Below are positions 6,601 to 9,510 of a stretch of DNA of 9,510 bases, one piece after another. Each line of letters begins with the position of its first letter. Position 1 is the stretch's first letter. The position numbers and the translations under genes are program-made. Source of the DNA: Burkholderiaceae bacterium (lineage in GTDB: Bacteria > Pseudomonadota > Gammaproteobacteria > Burkholderiales > Burkholderiaceae_C); the NCBI GenBank assembly GCA_017999135.1, contig JAGOBT010000085.1:1-9510 (forward strand), given 5' to 3'. Below the pieces are notes generated by a model. It was not told the DNA's origin and ran no database searches. It worked only from the letters and a program-made list of their open reading frames with translations.

Positions 6601-8659
6601 CCTGCTCACCACCCCCAGCCTGCAGGTGCAGGCCGGCGGCCTGGCCACGGGCGCGGCCCAGCGCGTCCAGGCCGACACCCAGCTCGCCATGGCGCCCGGC
6701 ACCCGCCTGCAGCTGGGTGGTGACCAGGTGCTGGCACGGCTGGTCGATCTGGGCGGGCCAGGCGACCCGGGCGGCGCCGCGGTGCCGGCGCAGGTGCAGC
6801 TGGGCAGCTTCACCCTGGCCGCCGGTGCCGACGGCAGCGACGGCGTGTTCAGCGGCCGCTTCAGCGGTGACGGCAGCGTGGCCAAGCAGGGCGCCGGCAC
6901 CTGGCTGCTGCGCACCGACCAGGCCCACGGCGACACCCGCATCGAGGCCGGCACGCTGCAGCTGGGTGACGGCGGCACCAGCGGCAGCCTGGGCCGCGGC
7001 GCCGTGGTCAACGACGGCCTGCTGCGCTTCCAGCGCAGCGACGCGGTGCAGCTCACCCAGGCCGTCAGCGGCAGCGGCAGCCTGCAGCAGGCCGGCAGCG
7101 GCAACCTCAGCCTGGCCAGCACCGCGCTCAGCTACACCGGCGACACCATCGTCAGCAGCGGCAGCCTGCGCACCGAAGGCGCCGACCGCCTGCCTGATGC
7201 CACCCACCTGCGCCTGGCCGCCGGTGCCTCGCTGGCCACCGGTGGCGACGACCGCCTCGGCGCGCTGACGGCCGACGGTGCCGTCAGCCTGGGCGGTGGC
7301 CTGGCCACCAGCGGCCACCAGCTCTACGTCGGCCCTGTCACCGTGACCAGCAGCGTCCCGATCACCCTGGCCGCGCCAGCCGCCCGGGTGGAGGCGCTGC
7401 ACGCCGGCAACCAGTGGGGGCCGCAGCCCTTGTCGGTCGACGCCGGCGTGCTGCTGCTCGGCGCCGGCCGCACCGGCGCGGCCGCCGACGCGCCGTGGAA
7501 CCCGCTCAGCCTGGGCCAGGTGACGCTGCGTGGCCTGGCCGATGCCGCCACCGCCGCAGCTGGCAGCCAGATCGACGCCGGCACGCTGCAGATCGGCGCG
7601 CCGGTGGCCGCCGGTGTCGCCGCCACCGGCGACGCGCGGCGCGACGGCCAGCTCCATGTGCTGGCCGGCAGCCTGGCCCTGCGGGCCCATGCCACGCCCG
7701 GCTACCAGGTGCCGGTACCTGCCGAGGGCGAGGTGGCTGCGGTCGACCCGCTGCGCGGCCGCGAGATCGCGCTGGCCGACGACACCCTGTGGCAGAACGC
7801 GCACAGTCAGGTGCGCACCGAGCCCGGCGCCAGCCTGCTGCTGCAGGCCACGGCGGGTGGCTCCATCCGTTTGGGCCAGACGGCCAACCTGCTGGACGGC
7901 CCGGTGTCGGCGCTCAGCGGCGCGGCCTTCAACACGGCCTGGGCGCCGATCGACCTGCTGGCCGGGCGCCGGGCCGGGCAGGCCGGCATCACGCTGGCCG
8001 GCCAGGTGGTGCAGGTGGGCGGCAACGGTGTCGAAGCCGATGTGCTGCGCGTCACCACCGGCCGGCTGGTCACCGAGCCCACCAGCCCGCTGACGGCGCG
8101 GCTTTGGTACAACGATGTCAACTTCGGCCAGCAGCGGTCGTTGCCCGGCCTGCAGATCACGCTGCTGCCCGAGGCGCTGGCCACGGTGGCCAGCCTGGGC
8201 ACGGCCGACCGGCCGGTGCAGGTGAACGTGGGCGGCCTGGGCACCGGCGGCCGCACCGAAGGGCTGAACGCCGGCTATGTGCAGCTGCTGCCCAAGCGGG
8301 CCGCGGGTGGCGGGGTGGCGGTGTTCCTGGCCGGGCCCAAGGTGGGGCAGGCGGGGTACAGCTTCTTCCAGGACGGCGCGGGCGACGTGACCGAGGTGCC
8401 CCTGTTCTACAACAACGTGCTGCCGGCCACGCCGCAGTTGGCCGGCTCGCTGTCGGCGGTGGCGTCGGTGTCTGAATCGGCGCGGCGCGAGCGCTTCGAC
8501 GAGACGGTGCGCACCGAGAACGTGGCCATCCGCCTGCGCGCCGGTGTCATCGCCGAAGTGGGGCCGGGCCGCCCGGCCACGCAGGGCACGCAGGGGCTGA
8601 AGCTGCCGTCCAGCTGCAGCGCGGCAGGCAACCTGCTGGGCTGCGGGGGCACACCATGA
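1..8659 (+). CDS. Giant PATR-repeat exoprotein, probable two-partner-secretion type (5' end missing)
   Basis: The frame is open from the first complete codon (position 2) to the TGA at 8657-8659, giving 2885 visible codons. The true start, signal peptide and any N-terminal secretion domain lie upstream. A GTG at 95 falls inside a repeat and is not the start. The protein is dominated by Gly, Ala, Leu, Thr, Ser, Val and Asp. It contains about 22 copies of a motif like G-x-L-x-K-x-G-x-G-x-L-x-L-x-G followed by G-x-x-x-V-x-x-G-x-L-x-L, which matches the autotransporter-associated beta-strand (PATR) repeat and implies a long right-handed beta-helix outside the cell. The last ~445 residues are not repetitive. 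No C-terminal 12-strand barrel or terminal aromatic residue is seen, so a classical type Va autotransporter is unlikely. A TpsA-type exoprotein exported by a separate TpsB pore is my preferred reading. The only cysteines I see are two close to the C-terminus. Role as adhesin, matrix or competition protein is unknown. The coding call is very secure; the secretion route is inferred. Confidence 0.95.
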   Translation, partial: AGSFSGAGGLAKQGTGTLTLTAASSHAAGTQVLGGALQITDDASLGDGAAALRLDGGTLRMAGAGLLQLAASRPLLLGAGGGTLDVQAAAGQLDVLGALGGTGSLRKLGDGSLRLAGTAGGFSGPVDLAAGTLRLAGGDALPDATALQLAAGSRLQIDTSETLGTLAGSGTVALQAGTVLTLGAAGDASFGGSFTGAGGLAKQGGGALTLSGASSHAGGTRVGQGRLLVSDDSQLGAVAGALVLDGGILASTGTRNVALDAGRSVVVGAQGGTLDASAAAGLDLHGPLSGGGTLAKQGAGALRLAGDNSGFSGALDLQAGSLVLQHAQALAGANALHLATGTLLDVQQSVTIGSLAGAGGATLAAGATLSTGLAGSRFDGTLGGDGALLKLGPGVLALAGANAHRGGTTLLAGTLQLLGGSALPDDAALAMAGGTLQVDASERVGAFSGHGAVALAGGQVLTVGDAASTRFDGGLVGGGALAKRGAGTLTLGGSSIHSGGTLVSDGVLAVASDAALGDAAATLTLDGGSLRATGGTTLALAPQRTVVVGAAGATLLVDGGTTLQLQGPLAGDGALAKAGLGALALTGASPAFSGAVQVAAGSLALQQSQALGAANAVDLAAGTTLDLAADVRLGPLSGVGAVQLQGFTLATGGASSTFSGTLSGAGIGSPSGGVLQWLGGGQFTLDAATGFAGSTQVLGGTLALAQADALANSAVSVGPGATLAVLASSRVQSLSQPGADAGQVVLAPGATLSTGGAADTVFSGAITGGGALRKLGSGRFTLAGPNSYSGGTLVDAGTLQGDSLALQGDITVATQLVFDQGTDGSYAGRIDGAGSLAKQGAGSLALTGVHQHGGGTQVLAGTLRLAGGQAVPDAGVVDIAAGATLQLDASETLAQLTGAGALLLQPGATLSLGDAGNFRFDGTLAGAGALVKQGSGQLTLAGASGHQGGTLVQAGRLALAAPAVLADSTVTLASQPGVELRLLGDTRIGALASVGGPVAPAVVLDGFTLAAGGNGGSTRFAGSTQGSGGLVKQGGGTLTLDGSTGHAGATQVQAGSLVLAGAQALDVASAVQVDAGASLMLAAAQTIGTLAGDGAVQLGAFQLTTAAAADSLFGGSISGSGGLAKLGAGRLTLAGANLFTGAVDVQQGTLVLAGGAALADGLALQIGAAGTVVATASETVGALAGTGALVLDQGRFTTGGTGSSTRFDGTIRGGGQLAKAGAGSLSLGGTNSHTGGLALLGGTLAVSSDGALGAVPGAGTPASLLFDGGTLQATASVTLAPTRQLVLQGAGGTLQVDAGHTLVVPAALADGTSAGVLAKTGSGTLALTAAADSQRSGATVVQAGALALQRDGQLGTPAGALVLDGGTLQVDQSLQLADARVLQLGAAGGTLQVAAGATLQLGGLVSDHPLASGGMLQKTGDGRLLLSGAADNTYTGATLLRGGSLALQRDGQLGAVPGVATPGHLLIDGATLQIDGDTVLAAQRGLALGPSGATLQVADGRVVGLAGAVADAPGAGGGTLAKTGAGLLRLQGAAPSTHTGATQVLAGTLALSADSQLGAVPGVATPGHLLLDGGTLQADAGFTLAAARGLQLGAGGGTVAVPGGQQLAFAGVLSGLSVDPAQGALTKAGDGQLALSGANTFAGATRVRAGSLAIDGDAQLGTAPASATPGHLLLDGGRLQVAGSTTLAASRGIALGASGAVLDIAAGAAVAYNGALADLAGAAGGIDKAGAGQLVLGGVSTHTGTTRVLAGTLATQGAQRLPPTGAVQLANQASLVLGGDQTLAALGDAPNPGGAAADGSALVDLGAFTLRLDTGAGDDRSFYSGAVTGQGGQLLKQGGGTLQLAGSGAGRNLVTVDAGLLVSLGSNSLSSGADVRVASGAALRLMAPVAVQSLDLAGRLSGPGGMTASQSVDLRTAVVDTTVRTATLRSQGRSEINAAVQADSSTVAGGTLLLGAGGSLATDTLALQGGATLATQAAGQLLGRPAVVVDTGTLQLAGAEQVATLHMAGTLAGVGSLWVDQAATLAGASVLTGLSADVLRSSGSSLLAAQVEARGSATLAGGQLTLADNGSLATPLLTLDAGTLATGAGPALSPDARLVVQRGATLLLGADQRLASLDLAGTLGAAPVVLAAGQQRALAAGDPAAQLRVDGAVLLDGATVFTPLSAATLTSTGDTMLAAPVQVAGTTTVAGGLLSVAASGLLTTPSLQVQAGGLATGAAQRVQADTQLAMAPGTRLQLGGDQVLARLVDLGGPGDPGGAAVPAQVQLGSFTLAAGADGSDGVFSGRFSGDGSVAKQGAGTWLLRTDQAHGDTRIEAGTLQLGDGGTSGSLGRGAVVNDGLLRFQRSDAVQLTQAVSGSGSLQQAGSGNLSLASTALSYTGDTIVSSGSLRTEGADRLPDATHLRLAAGASLATGGDDRLGALTADGAVSLGGGLATSGHQLYVGPVTVTSSVPITLAAPAARVEALHAGNQWGPQPLSVDAGVLLLGAGRTGAAADAPWNPLSLGQVTLRGLADAATAAAGSQIDAGTLQIGAPVAAGVAATGDARRDGQLHVLAGSLALRAHATPGYQVPVPAEGEVAAVDPLRGREIALADDTLWQNAHSQVRTEPGASLLLQATAGGSIRLGQTANLLDGPVSALSGAAFNTAWAPIDLLAGRRAGQAGITLAGQVVQVGGNGVEADVLRVTTGRLVTEPTSPLTARLWYNDVNFGQQRSLPGLQITLLPEALATVASLGTADRPVQVNVGGLGTGGRTEGLNAGYVQLLPKRAAGGGVAVFLAGPKVGQAGYSFFQDGAGDVTEVPLFYNNVLPATPQLAGSLSAVASVSESARRERFDETVRTENVAIRLRAGVIAEVGPGRPATQGTQGLKLPSSCSAAGNLLGCGGTP
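3656..5182 (+). repeat. Block of five consecutive type A PATR units
   Basis: Lysine-slot anchors fall at 3656, 3956, 4253, 4565 and 4880, with the next at 5183. Every linker here is type A, unlike the mixed order upstream. Units carry a shared stretch like 'Q-L-G-(A/T)-x-P-x-x-A-T-P-G-H-L-L-x-D-G', clearest at 4352-4420, 4664-4732 and 4973-5041. A shortened version is in the unit that follows anchor 3956 and a more diverged one at about 3748-3817. The 297-315 bp spacing is slightly longer than upstream because of the extra 'ATPGHLL' insert. Codons differ silently between copies. The run is most simply explained by local duplication of one A unit followed by drift. Confidence 0.85.
5183..5680 (+). 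repeat. Last two PATR units of the main array
   Basis: Anchors lie at 5183 ('I-D-K-A-G-A-G') and 5507 ('L-L-K-Q-G-G-G'). The 324 bp between them is a type B linker, the longest of the array, with a 'P-N-P-G-G-A-A-A-D-G' insertion and 'F-Y-S-G-A-V-T-G' before the next anchor. After 5507 the pattern decays: 'V-D-A-G-L-L-V-S-L-G' is followed by a B-like 'V-A-S-G-A-A-L-R-L' and then by a different repeat family. This marks a domain boundary in the passenger. Confidence 0.75.
5681..6757 (+). repeat. Three copies of a distinct ~112-131 residue repeat
   Basis: Three units follow each other at about 5681-6028, 6029-6364 and 6365-6757 (116, 112 and 131 residues). Each has the order: 'L-D-L-A-G' or 'T-L-(A/G)' start; a segment ending 'V-x-T-x-x-L-x-S-x-(G/A)'; 'L/I-x-A-x-V-(Q/E)-(A/V)-x-(S/G)-(S/T)-x-(T/A)-(V/L)-A-G-G'; 'G-(S/L)-L-(A/T)-T-(D/P)-x-L-x-(L/V)-x-(G/A)-G'; and a tail 'L-x-L-(A/G)-(G/A)-(A/D)-(E/Q)-(Q/R)-(V/L)-A'. 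The PATR lysine anchor is absent throughout. The segments probably still form beta-helix coils, but they are a separate module inserted between PATR blocks. I do not recognise a named family for them. Unit edges are set by eye and may be off by several residues. Confidence 0.7.
6758..7321 (+). repeat. Two terminal PATR units, the second degenerate
   Basis: A canonical unit returns after the inserted module. 'F-T-L-A-A-G' and 'F-S-G-R-F-S-G-D-G' lead to the lysine anchor at 6884 ('V-A-K-Q-G-A-G-T-W'). Only 204 bp later, at 7088, a second unit has Gln in the lysine slot ('S-L-Q-Q-A-G-S-G-N-L-S-L'), followed by 'Y-T-G-D-T-I-V-S-S-G-S-L' and a type B linker ('D-R-L-P-D-A-T-H-L', 'D-R-L-G-A-L') to about 7310. 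That linker ends without a new anchor and runs into the C-terminal domain. The short spacing resembles that of the 2321-2513 pair. Confidence 0.75.
7322..8656 (+). other. Non-repetitive C-terminal domain of the exoprotein, with terminal cysteine pair
   Basis: About 445 residues without PATR anchors. The first part still has beta-helix-like strands ('I-D-A-G-T-L-Q-I-G', 'L-H-V-L-A-G-S-L-A-L'). The later part is more varied and richer in aromatic and charged residues ('L-W-Y-N-D-V-N-F-G', 'G-Y-S-F-F-Q-D-G-A-G', 'V-P-L-F-Y-N-N-V-L-P'), as expected of a folded tail domain. Near the end is a charged stretch with a twin Arg at 8483-8488 and 'V-R-T-E-N-V-A' followed by 'G-V-I-A-E-V-G-P-G-R-P-A-T'. 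From memory this resembles the C-termini of large haemagglutinin-type proteins in beta-proteobacteria, but I could not check that. Cysteine codons at 8615-8617 and 8642-8644 form a C-x8-C pair ending four residues before the stop. A C-terminal cysteine pair is known to anchor the TpsA adhesin HMW1 of Haemophilus; a similar role here is inferred. Confidence 0.6.
8645..8659 (+). promoter_or_regulatory. ATGA stop/start overlap with G-rich ribosome-binding stretch
   Basis: The exoprotein stop TGA (8657-8659) overlaps the ATG of the caspase-like gene (8656-8658) by the ATGA arrangement. A G5 run at 8645-8649 sits 6 bases before the ATG and could act as a weak Shine-Dalgarno site, though it lacks the usual AGGAGG core. 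There is no room for a promoter or terminator here, so the second gene should be cotranscribed with the first and probably translated by coupling or re-initiation. Confidence 0.75.
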
Positions 8660-8748
8660 CAGGCCGCTTCAGCCCGGCGCGCCGCCGCCTGGTGCAGGCC
8701 GGCCTGGGCGCCACGCTGGCGGCGCCGCTGGCTGGCCGGGCCGCCGGG
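8656..8748 (+). other. Probable twin-arginine (Tat) signal peptide
   Basis: The first 31 residues of the caspase-like protein contain 'S-P-A-R-R-R-L-V-Q-A-G' and then a moderately hydrophobic stretch 'L-G-A-T-L-A-A-P-L-A-G'. This fits the Tat pattern of two arginines, any residue, a hydrophobic pair and a polar residue, although the residue before the arginines is Ala rather than Ser/Thr. Cleavage could fall near residues 29-31 (Ala-Ala-Gly). There is no lipobox cysteine. If right, the protein is exported folded to the periplasm. Confidence 0.65.
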
Positions 8749-9510
8749 CCGCCGCTGCCCGACCCCGGCCGCCTGGCGCTGGTGATCGGCAACCGCCAGT
8801 ACCCCGAGCCGTTCGACCTGCCGTCGATCCACACCAACGCGCAGGAAGTGCAGGCCGCGCTGGCGCAGCGTGGCTTCCAGACCAGCACCGTGCTGGACGC
8901 CGACCCCGGCGCCGCCCGCAGCGCGATCGAGCGCTTCGTGGCCAGCGCGCAGGCCGCGCCGGCCGATGCCACGCTGTTCTTCTACTTCAGCGGCCATGGC
9001 TTGCAGGTGGACGCCGACAACCTGCTGGTGGGCGCCGGCGTGCGGCCCGACGCGGCGGCCGACCAGCTGCTGCGCGGCAGCCTGTCGCTCAACCGCGACC
9101 TGCTGCAGCGCCTGCCGCGCCGGCCCGACGGCCTGACCGTGCTGGTGATCGACGCCTGCCGCACCGACCTGAAGCCCAGCGCCCGCGGCGTGGACGGCTT
9201 CAACCAGGTGGAGGCGCCGCCGGGCTGCCTGATCGCCTTTTCCACCGGCGCCGGCAAGCCGGCCATCGCGCCCAAGCGCGAGACCGACACCACCTTCTAC
9301 ACCGGCGCGCTGGTGCAGCAGCTGCAGACCGCGTCGGACGAGCTGTCGTTTCCCGACCTGTTCCGCCTGGTCAAGCTGGACGTGCAGCGCCGCATGCTGG
9401 GGCACCCGCTGTCGGTGATCCGCCGCTTTGCGCAGTTCCCGTTCATTGCCGACAACAGCAGCGCGCCCATCCCGGTGGCGTCGGCGCGGCAGTTGGCGGC
9501 AGTGCGGGCC
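8656..9510 (+). CDS. Caspase-like (peptidase C14) protein with Tat-type signal (3' end missing)
   Basis: 285 codons are visible from the ATG to the window edge with no stop; the C-terminal part is missing. Residues 1-31 look like a twin-arginine signal (R9-R10-R11-L-V-Q, then an Ala/Gly/Leu-rich core). The caspase fold starts at about residue 39 with the first strand 'L-A-L-V-I-G-N-R-Q-Y'. The catalytic His is His114 in 'F-Y-F-S-G-H-G' and the nucleophile is Cys168 in 'V-L-V-I-D-A-C-R'. A further core strand, 'L-I-A-F-S-T-G-A-G-K-P-A', runs from about residue 192 and is followed by 'T-T-F-Y-T-G-A-L', the usual layout of bacterial caspase homologues. The position often occupied by 'N-D-A' in these proteins reads 'T-N-A-Q' (residues 60-63). 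Bacterial family members are typically cysteine proteases that cut after Arg/Lys, or act in stress and death pathways. An exported one beside an exoprotein gene suggests a periplasmic or envelope substrate, possibly the exoprotein itself (inference). Domains beyond residue ~265 cannot be judged. Confidence 0.93.
   Translation, partial: MTGRFSPARRRLVQAGLGATLAAPLAGRAAGPPLPDPGRLALVIGNRQYPEPFDLPSIHTNAQEVQAALAQRGFQTSTVLDADPGAARSAIERFVASAQAAPADATLFFYFSGHGLQVDADNLLVGAGVRPDAAADQLLRGSLSLNRDLLQRLPRRPDGLTVLVIDACRTDLKPSARGVDGFNQVEAPPGCLIAFSTGAGKPAIAPKRETDTTFYTGALVQQLQTASDELSFPDLFRLVKLDVQRRMLGHPLSVIRRFAQFPFIADNSSAPIPVASARQLAAVRA

Noticed and set aside
2204..7804. Very long antisense open frame (1866 codons) and shorter antisense frames at 2476-4017 and 5467-7122
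   Set aside because: They lie wholly opposite the repeat gene. Stops are scarce on the other strand because the sense gene hardly uses TTA, CTA or TCA codons at this G+C. The translations are low-complexity Gln/Ala/Gly/Arg or Pro/Ser/Arg mixtures with no domain.
8600..8656. Promoter or terminator between the two genes
   Set aside because: The genes overlap by four bases and I see no hairpin with a T run or convincing promoter elements.
8407..9405. Antisense open frame of 332 codons over the gene junction
   Set aside because: It is opposite the end of the exoprotein and the caspase gene. The sense frame there has clear catalytic motifs, while the antisense product is compositionally biased with no recognisable feature.

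Overview
The window is very rich in G+C, with G or C at almost every third codon position. It carries two genes on the + strand, both cut by the window edges, and leaves essentially no non-coding DNA. The codon bias, a large Gly/Ala/Leu/Thr-rich exported repeat protein and a Tat-exported caspase-like protein suggest a high-GC proteobacterium, most likely a betaproteobacterium of the Burkholderiales. That assignment is inference, since no taxonomic marker gene is present.

Positions 1-8659 are the 3' part of a giant gene: 2885 codons are visible and the start lies upstream. The product is a surface or secreted passenger built from about 22 copies of the autotransporter-associated beta-strand (PATR-like) repeat. 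The copies fall into two sub-types (A and B), anchored by a conserved 'L-x-K-x-G-x-G-x-L-x-L' motif every 280-325 bp. Layout: mixed A and B units (1-3655); five consecutive A units (3656-5182); two last units of this array (5183-5680); three copies of a different repeat of 112-131 residues (5681-6757); two more PATR-like units, one degenerate (6758-7321); and a non-repetitive C-terminal domain of about 445 residues (7322-8656). The protein ends in a two-cysteine segment. It has no outer-membrane barrel at its C-terminus, so it looks like a two-partner-secretion (TpsA-type) exoprotein rather than a classical autotransporter.

Positions 8656-9510 are the 5' part of a second gene, whose ATG overlaps the stop codon of the first (ATGA). 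It encodes a caspase-like (peptidase C14) protein with a twin-arginine-type signal and a visible His/Cys dyad (SGHG ... DACR). The overlap implies translational coupling. One possible reading is a secreted repeat exoprotein paired with an exported caspase-fold protease that matures, releases or polices it. This functional link is a hypothesis. Further genes of the locus, such as a TpsB/ShlB-type transporter, would have to lie outside the window.
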